From positions 248,001 to 312,000 of the forward strand of contig NZ_FZNP01000008.1 of assembly GCF_900188105.1 (NCBI RefSeq): 64,000 bases of DNA. The letters run 5' to 3'. The stretch is from Actinomadura mexicana. GTDB taxonomy: Bacteria > Actinomycetota > Actinomycetes > Streptosporangiales > Streptosporangiaceae. A program made the translations under genes and the position numbers. How positions within the stretch are numbered: position 1 is the stretch's first letter; each line of letters opens with the position of its first letter. This document shows, one piece after another, positions 15,353-22,816 of the stretch. The notes under the pieces were generated by a model. The model was not told where the DNA came from. It did no database searches and was given only the letters and a program-made list of their open reading frames with translations.

Positions 15353-16114
15353 TCATCGCACGTGCGAGGTCCGCCGCACCGCCGCCGGCGTCTTGACGCC
15401 GGGCTTCTTGACGCCCGGCTTCTTGACGCCGGGCTTCTTCGCGGCCGGCTTCTTGACGCCGGGCTTCTTGACGCCGGGCTTCTTGACGCCGGGCTTCTTG
15501 ACGCCCGGCTTCTTGACGCCCGGCTTCTTGACGCCCGGCTTCTTGACGCCCGGCTTCTTGACGCCCGGCTTCTTCGCGGCCGGCTTCTTCGGCGCCGCCG
15601 TGGAATGTCCGAGGTGGGCGGTCCTGGCGATGCGGACGGCCGGGAACGGGCGGGCCGTGCGCGCCCTGCCCCACGCCGCCGACCCGCGCAGGCGGATCGT
15701 CTGGCCCGGCCTGGCGCAACCGGACACCCTCACCCTGATCGCGCCGGTCACGGTCTGCCCCTTCCGCACGGTGCCGAGGTCGCAGAAGACCGTCCACCCC
15801 GCGGCCGCGCAGTCCCTGTGCCCCGAGACGAACGCCAGCGATCTCGGCAGCGTCGTCCTGAACACCGCCCTGCGGGGCCTCCCCGGCCCGCTGGCGGTGA
15901 TCTTGAACCTCCACTCGTAGGTGCGTCCTCGGACCACGGCGCTCGCGGGAGCGCCCGTGCGAAGCGCCACGGCCGCGGCCCGCTTGCCGTGCTTCCCGGG
16001 TCCCGCACTCGGGCCGGGACCGTCGGCTCGCGCCGCAACCGGCACGAGCACGCCCCCCAGCAGCGGCGCGGCGATCGCCAGCACCATGCCCTGCACCCTC
16101 AATGTCCGGATCAC
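15353..16114 (-). CDS. secreted protein with Lys-Lys-Pro-Gly-Val repeat tail
   Basis: A 253-residue protein with three parts. A signal peptide, GMVLAIAAPLLGGVLVPVAARA, ends near residue 32. A beta-rich domain follows at ~50-155 (RTYEWRFKITASGPG to RVSGCARPGQTI), with one probable Cys-Cys pair, resembling DUF11/Ig-like repeat domains. The tail has 14 pentapeptides of KKPGV/KKPAA type. The tail is strongly basic and may anchor the protein to anionic wall polymers or DNA; Lys/Pro/Ala-rich tails of this kind are found in actinobacterial surface proteins. GGGGGG before GTG 16114 decides the start. No function is assigned. Confidence 0.7.
   Translation of the reverse strand: MIRTLRVQGMVLAIAAPLLGGVLVPVAARADGPGPSAGPGKHGKRAAAVALRTGAPASAVVRGRTYEWRFKITASGPGRPRRAVFRTTLPRSLAFVSGHRDCAAAGWTVFCDLGTVRKGQTVTGAIRVRVSGCARPGQTIRLRGSAAWGRARTARPFPAVRIARTAHLGHSTAAPKKPAAKKPGVKKPGVKKPGVKKPGVKKPGVKKPGVKKPGVKKPGVKKPAAKKPGVKKPGVKKPGVKTPAAVRRTSHVR
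15380..15589. repeat. 14 x 15-bp tandem repeat encoding KKPGV units
   Basis: Near-identical 15-bp units (GACGCCGGGCTTCTT on the plus strand) encode KTPAA, three KKPGV, KKPAA, eight KKPGV and KKPAA when read up in coordinate. The unit length is a multiple of 3, so copy-number change keeps the frame. Differences are mostly synonymous (GCCGGG versus GCCCGG). Confidence 0.85.
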
Positions 16115-16330
16115 TACGAACCCCCCGTGGCCTGCGAGTCTCTTACCGGTCACCGTCCGTTCTAGTGATCAGGAGCCGTGCCCGCCAACGCCGCGTCGGC
16201 GTGTCGCCACGCACGGTGATCTTGCTCGTCCGCCTCTTCCGGACGGTCGACCTCCGCAATCTCCTGCGCCCCAAAGCACAAGGCTGTTAAATCGCCTAGA
16301 CCCCAACGATCCCCGACACATGGAGCTGAC

Positions 16331-17362
16331 ATGGCTGTCTTCGGCGTCGACTACGCGTGGGGCCGCCCCGGGGCGCCCGCGCTGGAACGCGCCGGGGCGA
16401 AGTTCGCGTGCCGCTACCTGTCACACGACACGACCGGCAAGAACCTGACCCGCAAGGAGGCCGACGAACTGTCCGCCGCGGGCATCTGGCTGGTCGTCGT
16501 GTGGGAGTCGACCGCCAAGCGACCCCTCGACGGGCGGTCAGCCGGCGCCGCCGACGCCCGCGACGCCGCCGCCCAGGCCAAGGCGTGCGGCATGCCGGAC
16601 GACCGGCCCATCTACTTCGCCGCCGACTGGGACGCCACCTCCGGACAGCAGGACGAGATCAACGCCTACCTGGACGGCGCGGCGAGCGTCCTCGGCCGCG
16701 GCCGGGTCGGCCTCTACGGCGGCCACGGCCCGGTCAAGCGCGCCTTCGACGCCAAGAAGATCACCTTCGGCTGGCAGACGTACGCCTGGTCGGGCGGCAG
16801 GTGGGACGCCCGCGCCCAGCTCCAGCAGTACTCCAACGACCACACGATCAACGGCGTCGGCGTCGACTACGACCGCGGCGTCAAGAGCGACTACGGGCAG
16901 TGGCGCGTCGGCGTCTCGCCCGAGGGAGAGGACGACATGCCCGAGTACGTGTCCGTCGGCACCGGTGGCGACCACCAGGAGCTTCCTCCCGGCAAATGGA
17001 CCACGGTCACCTGGAGCAAGGAGTACTCCGACAGCGAACACCAGCACGGCGACGCGGGCGGGCCGAGCCTGCTGACCGGTTCGGCCCGCTACAGCCTGTC
17101 GGTGGGCGCGACGCTCAGCGACGTTCCCGCGGGCACGCTCATCCAGGCCCGGGTGATCGAGGTGGAGATCGACAACACCTCCAGCTACCAGGTCGGCCCC
17201 GTCCAGGACTTCATCTCCGTCGGCGACACCACCAACCTCGTCTACGGTCTCGCCGCCGACACCGTCGAGGCGGGCAAGCGCGTGCGCTTTCAGCTGCTCC
17301 ACCAGGGCGCCGCCGCGGCGACGCTCTCCAAGGCCAGCGCCAAGGTCTTCTTCTGGCGGTGA
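16331..17362 (+). CDS. DUF1906 glycoside-hydrolase-like protein
   Basis: A 343-residue protein. Residues 1-~195 match the DUF1906/Rv2525c-like TIM-barrel family (FGVDYAWGRPG, CRYLSHDTTGKN, PIYFAADWDAT, GLYGGHGPVKRAF, WQTYAWSGG, QLQQYSND). These proteins resemble GH25 lysozymes and are linked to cell-wall metabolism. The C-terminal ~130 residues form a separate beta-rich domain ending VFFWR, like phage or wall-binding modules. No signal peptide is visible, so export would need another route. GGAGCTGAC precedes the ATG. It ends 1 bp before the convergent acetyltransferase stop. Confidence 0.8.
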   Translation: MAVFGVDYAWGRPGAPALERAGAKFACRYLSHDTTGKNLTRKEADELSAAGIWLVVVWESTAKRPLDGRSAGAADARDAAAQAKACGMPDDRPIYFAADWDATSGQQDEINAYLDGAASVLGRGRVGLYGGHGPVKRAFDAKKITFGWQTYAWSGGRWDARAQLQQYSNDHTINGVGVDYDRGVKSDYGQWRVGVSPEGEDDMPEYVSVGTGGDHQELPPGKWTTVTWSKEYSDSEHQHGDAGGPSLLTGSARYSLSVGATLSDVPAGTLIQARVIEVEIDNTSSYQVGPVQDFISVGDTTNLVYGLAADTVEAGKRVRFQLLHQGAAAATLSKASAKVFFWR

Positions 17363-17363
17363 C

Positions 17364-18545
17364 TCAGAAGTCGTCGTTGATGTAAGGCGCGAGGGGGACG
17401 GCCAAGGCGGCCTCCAGACGGGCGGCCGCGCCCGGCGTGTGCTCGGCGACGACGCCGATCCGGACCAGCGTGACCGGGCTCTGGCCGCCCAGGTACACGG
17501 CCGCGAGGTCGGCCGCGGTCAGGCTCAGGTCCGGGGGCCCCGAGGCCGGGTCGCACACAGGCGCCGCGCCGGTGCTGAGGCGCCAGCGTCCCGCGTTCTC
17601 CGGAATGCGAGGATCGTCGACCTCCAGGACGAAGGCGTCCTCCGTTGCCCAGGAACGAGCCCGGAGGGCGGCCGGCAGGTCGATCAGGCGGAGCCACAGC
17701 GCGCCGTAGTCGCTCTTGACGGCGACCCGGTCGGGATCGGCGACCATGTGCGGCAGCAGATCGTCCACCGGCCGGTTCGGCGCCTCGACGCGGGAGATCA
17801 GGTCGATCGACGCCAGGAACCCCCAGAGCGCGGCCTCGGCCCCGGCGGTGTCGGCGACGAGGTCGACGACCCTGACCGTCCCCGCCCGGACCCGGTAGAC
17901 CGCGTAACCGGCAGGATGCACGACGATCCGCGGCGCGGTGTACCCGGAGGCGTCCCGGTCGACCGGCCGCAGGATCCCCTTGGCCCACCACTCGGGGTCG
18001 CGGACGAGCCCGCCCGGCCGCACCGCCAGCGACCGCCGATGGATCGGGTCGGCCACCTCGAACGCGGAGCCGGCGTCAACGAGCCGCAACGGCCGGTCAT
18101 CCGGCACGGTGCGCAGTTCCAGCGGACGGGACGTATCGACTTCCAGCCCGATCGCCCGCGTGGCCAGACCGAACCCGTACCGGCCATAGATGGCGCCTTG
18201 GGACGCCCAGAGCGCGGCGACCGGACGCCCCGCGGCGATGGCGTCGGCGGCCATCCGGTCCATCATGGACGTCAGAATCCCCCGCCGGCGGTGCGTGGGC
18301 AGGACCCCGACGAACGTGACCGCCGAGCAGTCGAGCAGCGCCCCCGGAACCGCGAGCCGCATCGGCAGGGCAGCCAGCTGCCCGACCTTCGTCTCTCCGT
18401 CGAAGGCGCCGATCCGCTCGGCACGCGCAACCGGCCACCCGTCCCGCTCGCGGTCGATCTCCTCCACGGGAACGTGGAACACCATCCCGGCGAAGTCGAC
18501 CATCAGCCCGGCATCGGCCTCCGGCACGTCCCTGATCTCGATCAC
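17364..18545 (-). CDS. Eis-like GNAT N-acetyltransferase
   Basis: A 393-residue protein with the Eis architecture: an N-terminal GNAT domain with the acetyl-CoA loop (FVGVLPTHRRRGILTSMM), a second GNAT-like domain, and an SCP2-like C-terminal domain ending in the carboxy-terminal Phe (INDDF) that serves catalysis in the Eis family. YGRYGFGLA is another family mark. Eis homologues acetylate aminoglycosides and other amines at several positions; the natural substrate is unknown. It appears monocistronic, with no neighbour of linked function. Confidence 0.85.
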   Translation of the reverse strand: MIEIRDVPEADAGLMVDFAGMVFHVPVEEIDRERDGWPVARAERIGAFDGETKVGQLAALPMRLAVPGALLDCSAVTFVGVLPTHRRRGILTSMMDRMAADAIAAGRPVAALWASQGAIYGRYGFGLATRAIGLEVDTSRPLELRTVPDDRPLRLVDAGSAFEVADPIHRRSLAVRPGGLVRDPEWWAKGILRPVDRDASGYTAPRIVVHPAGYAVYRVRAGTVRVVDLVADTAGAEAALWGFLASIDLISRVEAPNRPVDDLLPHMVADPDRVAVKSDYGALWLRLIDLPAALRARSWATEDAFVLEVDDPRIPENAGRWRLSTGAAPVCDPASGPPDLSLTAADLAAVYLGGQSPVTLVRIGVVAEHTPGAAARLEAALAVPLAPYINDDF

Positions 18546-19005
18546 ACTTCCACGCTAACCCGAGCCGCAACCGGTTTTCCGAGCTCAGCCGCACACAGAA
18601 TCGTCAGGCACTCCCCCAACAGGGACGCCGCAAGCGCCAGCCGCGACCCGTCCGGCCGGCGACTTCGGGGTCGAGGCGGCAGCCGGGACACGGTGCACGG
18701 TCGACCGGACATCGCCGTCCCCTGCTCACCACGTGCTGCGAGGTCGGCCTCCTCCGGCGGGGCGCGTAGGTCCGCGCAAGCGCCGGCCCAGCATCATCGA
18801 CTCCCCATCGCCCCTGACCGCCTGGTAGACGGCCAAGCGCGCCCGCATCATCGGCACCGTCCCGAAGTGGACGGCGCCGCGCACGACGCCCCCGCCACCC
18901 CCGCCACCAGCCACCCCAGGGGGTTGCGGCGGCCAACGATCTCGGAACTGTCCTTTCCGAGGCGGTTTCACAAGGGAGCCGTACAACAAAGGAAAGGCGC
19001 AACCG
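18546..19005. other. 460-bp stretch without a recognisable gene
   Basis: No frame on either strand gives a protein I recognise. The last 65 bp contain an inverted repeat (CTCGGAA at 18941-18947, TTCCGAG at 18955-18961). The same sequence includes GGAAC (18944-18948) and, 16 nt on, GGTT, which could be an extracytoplasmic-sigma type promoter for the small gene that follows. Confidence 0.4.
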
Positions 19006-19155
19006 ATGGCTGACAAGAGGGACAAGTGGGCCCAAGGCAAGGCCCACCAGTCTGAGGCGAACAAGGCGGAAGGCATCGAAGAGGAGTCGAGCGACGACTA
19101 CCGTTCCGGCCCCCAGGACCAGCAGCAGGGGCAGCAGGGGCAGCCGGGCAAGTAG
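19006..19155 (+). CDS. small hydrophilic protein (49 aa)
   Basis: ATG with a clear AAAGGAAAGG ribosome site 8-15 nt upstream and a TAG at 19153. The sequence MADKRDKWAQGKAHQSEANK continues with an acidic patch (EGIEEESSDD) and a Gln/Gly tail (QQQGQQGQPGK). No Cys and almost no hydrophobic residues are present, so it is probably disordered, resembling CsbD-like or hydrophilin stress proteins in composition only. An inverted repeat that may be a stress promoter lies upstream, and a strong hairpin follows. Confidence 0.55.
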   Translation: MADKRDKWAQGKAHQSEANKAEGIEEESSDDYRSGPQDQQQGQQGQPGK

Positions 19156-19208
19156 GGCGGCCCGCACGAACAACCCCCGGGGATAAGTAATTCCCTAGAG
19201 GCTCGAAG

Positions 19209-19237
19209 TGAAGGGCTGGCTCCTCGCCAGCCCTTCA
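19209..19237. terminator. hairpin terminator
   Basis: TGAAGGGCTGGC (19209-19220) pairs exactly with 19226-19237 around TCCTC. It lies between the 49-residue protein gene and the convergent frameshifted gene. Confidence 0.75.
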
Positions 19238-19241
19238 TTAC

Positions 19242-19390
19242 TTAGGCCACGACCGGTTCACCGGGGAGAGGCGCCAGCGCGTCGACGAGCAGCAGGCGGT
19301 AGGGCCGAACTCGACGCGCAGCGCGGCGCAGCGCGCTTCCAGGTCCGCGGATGGTGTCGCGGGCGGTTTGGGCTTGGGTACCTTGCTCAT
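19242..19390 (-). pseudogene. small gene with a one-base frameshift
   Basis: ATG 19390 opens MSKVPKPKPPATPSADLEAR, then CAALRVEFGP. As sequenced, the frame then runs into TACCSSTRW to a stop at 19238. With one extra base in the GGG tract at 19302-19304, the downstream part reads PYRLLLVDALAPLPGEPVVA and stops at TAA (19242-19244). That tail looks far more protein-like, with a beta strand and balanced residues. It is probably a small partner of the upstream ATPase gene, also frameshifted. This is real decay or a sequencing error; I cannot tell which. Confidence 0.5.
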
Positions 19391-19452
19391 AGCCGGGCCT
19401 CGATTCCGGTTAGGCCCGGGGGCATCCGGTGTTCCCGCACCGGCCCGGGCCG

Positions 19453-19847
19453 TCATTGCTCGTTCCAGGTCAGCTCGGCCCACATGGTCCGCCCGCCGGC
19501 GCTGGCGTCGTGGCCCACCTTGTCGGCATAGGTGTAGACGACGAGCAAGCCGCGGCCGTGGTCGTCCTCCTCCACGGGGATGCTGGGGACGGGGTGCCAC
19601 CGCCTGCCGTCGCCAAGTCGTGGACGGCGATGCGGGCGCGGCCGGGCTCTGTCGTCACGGTGACGGTGACCTCGCCGCCGTCGCCGCCGTCGCCGCTGGG
19701 CGTGTGCCGCAGCGAGTTGGCGACCAGCTCGGCGGCGATGAGCTCGGCGTCGCACCGACGCGGGCAGTCATCGAGCATCGCACGTACGAAGGCCCGGGCG
19801 GCTGGCACCATGGACGTGCAGCCGGGGTAGGTCTGGCTCCACTCCAC
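19453..19847 (-). pseudogene. RsbW-like ATP-binding protein gene with a one-base frameshift
   Basis: GTG 19847 (AGAGG upstream) starts a HATPase_c protein of the anti-sigma/serine-kinase type: ARAFVRAMLDDCP, then the N-box ELIAAELVANSLRHT, then GEVTVTVTTEPGRARIAVHDL. One base is missing near 19613. With it restored, the frame continues GDGRRWHPVPSIPVEEDDHG, RGLLVVYTYADKVGHD (the G-box region) to TWNEQ and a stop at 19453. The family binds ATP and either inhibits a sigma factor or phosphorylates an antagonist. As it stands, the protein would lose its ATP lid and C-terminal half. It is divergent from the GntR gene. Confidence 0.75.
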
Positions 19848-19863
19848 GGATACCTCTTACGGA

Positions 19864-19925
19864 CTGTGATCGTGCCATCACAGTTCAACCTGTGCGCACA
19901 GCTTGCAAGCAGTGCGCACAGGTTG
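19864..19925. promoter_or_regulatory. nested palindromic operators between ATPase gene and gntR
   Basis: CTGTGAT-N6-ATCACAG occupies 19864-19883. Immediately after comes a 14-bp perfect inverted repeat, CAACCTGTGCGCAC (19886-19899) with its complement at 19912-19925. Each arm contains the self-palindromic TGTGCGCACA, and the spacer contains another palindrome, GCTTGCAAGC (19901-19910). The layout is strongly suggestive of multiple dimer binding by the adjacent GntR regulator, controlling both divergent genes. Confidence 0.75.
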
Positions 19926-19967
19926 TCAGCTGTGTCCGAGCATTCGCACCCGGCAACCGGAGGCGCC

Positions 19968-20714
19968 GTGATCCAGCCCGCCTACCAGCGCATAGCCGAT
20001 GATCTACGGCGCCAGATCATCGACGGCTCGCTCGCCCCAGGCGACCGCGTCCCTTCGCGGGCCCAGATCCGGCACCGCTACGAGGTGTCCGATGCCGTCG
20101 CTCTGCAGGCCGTCCGCCTGCTGATCACCGAAGGGTTCCTGGAGGCCAAGTCCGGATCGGGCACCTATGTGCGCCGCAAACCAGAACTGAAGCGCCTCGC
20201 CCGGTCCTGGTACGGCTCATCCGGCCGGGACGGGTCGCCGTTCCGTGCGGAGATGCAGCGGCAGGGCCGCGCGGGCACGTGGCGCGTGTCGTCCGAGACC
20301 GGTTCCGCCGACCCGCGGATCGCTGAGCGGCTCGACGTCGCGGCGGGCGACCCGGTGATGGTGAGCCGCTACACCTTTCTGGCCGACGAGCAACCCGTGA
20401 TGCTGTCCACGAGTTGGGAGCCGCTCGACCTCACGCGCGGCACGCCGGTCATATTCCCGGAGGAGGGCCCGCACGCCGGAGCCGGGGTGGTCGCGCGGAT
20501 GCGGGTGATCGGGCAGCGCATCGAGTCAGTGCATGAGGTCGTGACGGCGCGGCCGGTGCTGCAGTCGGAGGCGGAGCTGCTCGGCGAGGCGCTCGGTTCG
20601 GTCGTGCTGGTGATCCGGCGGACGTACCGGACGGCGGAGCGGGCGGTGGAGACGGCGGACATCGTGGTGCCCACGGACCGATATGAGGCGGAGTACGTTC
20701 TGCCGGTGGAATGA
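19968..20714 (+). CDS. GntR-family regulator, HutC (UTRA) type
   Basis: A 248-residue regulator. The winged helix-turn-helix spans residues 1-~72 (YQRIADDLRRQIIDGSLAPG, then PSRAQIRHRYEVSDAVALQA and SGSGTYVRRK). The UTRA effector domain follows from ~85 to 248 (DVAAGDPVMVSRYTFLADEQ, PVMLSTSWEPLDLT). UTRA domains usually bind small metabolites. The start is GTG 19968, with GGAGG 4 nt before it. It is divergent from the frameshifted ATPase gene across an operator-rich gap, so it is likely an autoregulator that once also controlled that gene pair. Confidence 0.88.
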   Translation: MIQPAYQRIADDLRRQIIDGSLAPGDRVPSRAQIRHRYEVSDAVALQAVRLLITEGFLEAKSGSGTYVRRKPELKRLARSWYGSSGRDGSPFRAEMQRQGRAGTWRVSSETGSADPRIAERLDVAAGDPVMVSRYTFLADEQPVMLSTSWEPLDLTRGTPVIFPEEGPHAGAGVVARMRVIGQRIESVHEVVTARPVLQSEAELLGEALGSVVLVIRRTYRTAERAVETADIVVPTDRYEAEYVLPVE

Positions 20715-20759
20715 CGACCGCCCGCCGGCGGGGAGGCCGACGGGCTGGTGCTCGGAGGC

Positions 20760-21170
20760 CTACTCCCCGATCTTCTTGGAGTACAGGGTGATCGTCGCCT
20801 CCGGCGTCACGCTCGTCCCGGCCTTCGGCTTCTGGCGGACCACCTGCCAGTTGCGGTCCAGGATGAGCATCCGCCCCTGTCCGGTCACATCCTCCTCTTG
20901 CAGCATCCAGAGTCCCGCTGCCTGCATGATGTTCTGAGCGGTCTGGTGGTTCTTCCCGACCACGTCCGGGACGCGAATCTTCTTCGTCGCTGGGGCTTTC
21001 GCGCTGCTCGGGAGTGCGGTCGGCGTGCTCACGGGCGCGGTCGCACTGGTCGCACTGGGCGGTGCGACGGTCACGGTCTTGGTAGGGGCGGCTCTGTCCG
21101 CGGTGCCTCCGCACGCGGTGAGGGCCAGAGCGGCCACGAGAAGTGCGACAAGGATGGTGACGCTGCGCAT
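20760..21170 (-). CDS. PASTA-domain lipoprotein
   Basis: A 136-residue exported protein. Residues 1-20 form a lipoprotein signal with lipobox LTAC (Cys20). A Thr/Ser/Ala/Pro linker follows (~21-62), then one PASTA domain at ~67-136 (RVPDVVGKNHQTAQNIMQAAG, and RQKPKAGTSVTPEATITLY). PASTA domains bind peptidoglycan or beta-lactams, and here one is presented on the outer face of the membrane. AGGACCCCCC precedes the ATG. No kinase or penicillin-binding protein gene is adjacent, so its partner is unknown. Confidence 0.85.
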   Translation of the reverse strand: MRSVTILVALLVAALALTACGGTADRAAPTKTVTVAPPSATSATAPVSTPTALPSSAKAPATKKIRVPDVVGKNHQTAQNIMQAAGLWMLQEEDVTGQGRMLILDRNWQVVRQKPKAGTSVTPEATITLYSKKIGE

Positions 21171-21478
21171 GGGGGGTCCTGTCGTGATCTGCCAAGGCTG
21201 AGGGACGCGTGTTGGACGCCTCACCTCCCGTGGACGGTTCACGCAAGGTAGCCCTCTGTCACTGTTCGGCTACGCCTCCGTTACGCGCCTGGCCCGTTAC
21301 GCCCCCGTTGCGGGCGCGAATGGGTTGCTGCGTTCATGCGTTCATGCGTTCTTAATCGTGCGCGTCATTCACGCGTCTCGCACCTGCGCCACTGGTGCGC
21401 AGTGAAGGGGGAGCCCGACTCCCACGGCGCCCCGTCCGATCCCTTACGGGCCGACGACCTTGCTGGTCGCCGCGTTGA
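21171..21478. other. 308-bp non-coding stretch with short repeats
   Basis: No gene was recognised, and I looked for a tRNA without finding a cloverleaf. It contains three consecutive ATGCGTTC-like units near 21335-21355, repeated CCGTTACGC elements near 21280-21310, and a short imperfect hairpin (CTGCGC...GCGCAG) near 21384-21402. Local base composition is somewhat less GC-rich than the neighbouring genes. Confidence 0.4.
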
Positions 21479-22816
21479 TCAGCCTCTGACGAGGGTCGCC
21501 AGGCACTCTACGTGGTGGGTCATGGGGAAGGCGTCGAAGGCGCGGAGGGACTCCAGGGTCCAGCCGCGTTCGCTGAAATAGGCGAGGTCGCGGGCGAGGG
21601 TGGCCGGGTCGCAGGAGACGTAGGCGATCTTGCGGGCGGCGAGGCGGGTGATGTGCTCGACGACCTCGCGGCCCGCGCCGGTGCGGGGCGGGTCGAGGAC
21701 GACGAGGTCGGCGCGCCGGACCCGGGATCCGCCGTGGTGGCCTGTGCCGCGCTTGTTCTGGGTGCGGGAGCCCGAGGACGCGCGGCCGAACTCCAGGTCG
21801 GGGACGACCTCCTCCACGGAGCCGCGCTCGATCGAGACGTTCGGCAGGTCGCGCAGGTTGAAGCGGGCGTCGCGGACGGCCTGGCCGTCGGACTCGATGC
21901 CGACGACGAGGCCCTCGTCGCCGACGCGGTCGGCGAGGACGCCGGCGAACAGGCCGACGCCGCAGTACAGGTCGAGGGCGATGTCGCCGGGCTTCGGTTC
22001 GAGAGCGTCCAGGACGGCGTCGGCGAGCAGCTGCGCGGCGCCCGGGTGCACCTGCCAGAAGCCGCTGCCGCTCACCTGGTAGAGCCGCCCGGAGACCTCT
22101 TCGCGCACGTACGGGAGGCCGGCGCCCGGTTCGGGCTTGCCGCGCACGAGCCGGACGGGCACGTCCAGCCGCGGGACCCGGATCTTGCGGCGGTCGCGGC
22201 CGCGCAGCACCACCAGGCGGTCGCCCGTGCTCGCCGACACCACGCCCTCGACGCCGGACGCGCCCGGCCAGCGCTTGCGCTCGATGCCCATCAGCTCCAC
22301 GCCGGGGTGGGCGATCAGGCACTCGTCCACGGGTTCGAGGTCGTGCGACCGGTGCTTGCGCAGGCCGACGACGCCGGAGGAGACCGAGAACTGGACGCGG
22401 GTGCGCCAGCCGAGCCCCGGCCGCGGCGTCACCTCGCTGTCGACCGGGTAGGGGACCTCCTCGACGACGACCGTGCGGGTGATCCCGGCGAGCCGCTCCA
22501 GCTGCTCCTGCACGACCGCGGCCTTCAGCGCCCGCTGGGCGGGCAGGGAGGCGTGCTGCCAGTCGCAGCCGCCGCACCGCCCGGGACCGGCGAACGGGCA
22601 CGGCGCCTGCACCCGGTCGGGGGACGCCTCGATGATCTCCACGGCGTCGGCGCGGAGGAAGTTCTTGGTCCGGTCGGTGACGCGGGCCCGCACCCGTTCG
22701 CCGGGCAGGGCGTGCCGGACGAAGACCACGCGCCCCTCGTGCCGGGCGACGCAGAAACCGCCGTTGGCGACGTTGCCGACCTCCAGTTCGAGGACGTCGG
22801 GTTCGAGTTCAGTCAC
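21479..22816 (-). CDS. TrmA/RlmCD-family RNA (uracil-5-)-methyltransferase
   Basis: A 445-residue enzyme that methylates C5 of a uridine in rRNA or tRNA. An N-terminal TRAM/OB domain (EVGNVANGGFCVARHEGRVV) is followed by an iron-sulfur cysteine cluster (C73, C81, C84 in CPFAGPGRCGGCDWQ) and the AdoMet domain (DIALDLYCGVGLFAG). Catalytic motifs are LDPPRTGAG and YVSCDPATLARDL, with the nucleophilic Cys. An unusual Ser/Gly/Arg/His-rich insertion of ~22 residues (RASSGSRTQNKRGTGHHGG) sits just before the DPPR motif. It overlaps the upstream permease gene by 8 bp, so translation is coupled. GTG 22828 is an alternative start. Confidence 0.88.
   Translation of the reverse strand: MTELEPDVLELEVGNVANGGFCVARHEGRVVFVRHALPGERVRARVTDRTKNFLRADAVEIIEASPDRVQAPCPFAGPGRCGGCDWQHASLPAQRALKAAVVQEQLERLAGITRTVVVEEVPYPVDSEVTPRPGLGWRTRVQFSVSSGVVGLRKHRSHDLEPVDECLIAHPGVELMGIERKRWPGASGVEGVVSASTGDRLVVLRGRDRRKIRVPRLDVPVRLVRGKPEPGAGLPYVREEVSGRLYQVSGSGFWQVHPGAAQLLADAVLDALEPKPGDIALDLYCGVGLFAGVLADRVGDEGLVVGIESDGQAVRDARFNLRDLPNVSIERGSVEEVVPDLEFGRASSGSRTQNKRGTGHHGGSRVRRADLVVLDPPRTGAGREVVEHITRLAARKIAYVSCDPATLARDLAYFSERGWTLESLRAFDAFPMTHHVECLATLVRG

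Noticed and set aside
15380..15589. CRISPR-like regular repeat
   Set aside because: Units are contiguous without spacers and encode in-frame KKPGV pentapeptides in a secreted protein.
18604..19173. 189-codon minus-strand frame beginning with a hydrophobic stretch
   Set aside because: Its start is antisense to the well-supported 49-residue gene and the remainder is low-complexity Arg/Gly/Pro sequence.
21300..21440. Possible tRNA in the less GC-rich gap
   Set aside because: No four-arm cloverleaf or T-loop GTTCRA with matching acceptor stem could be built.
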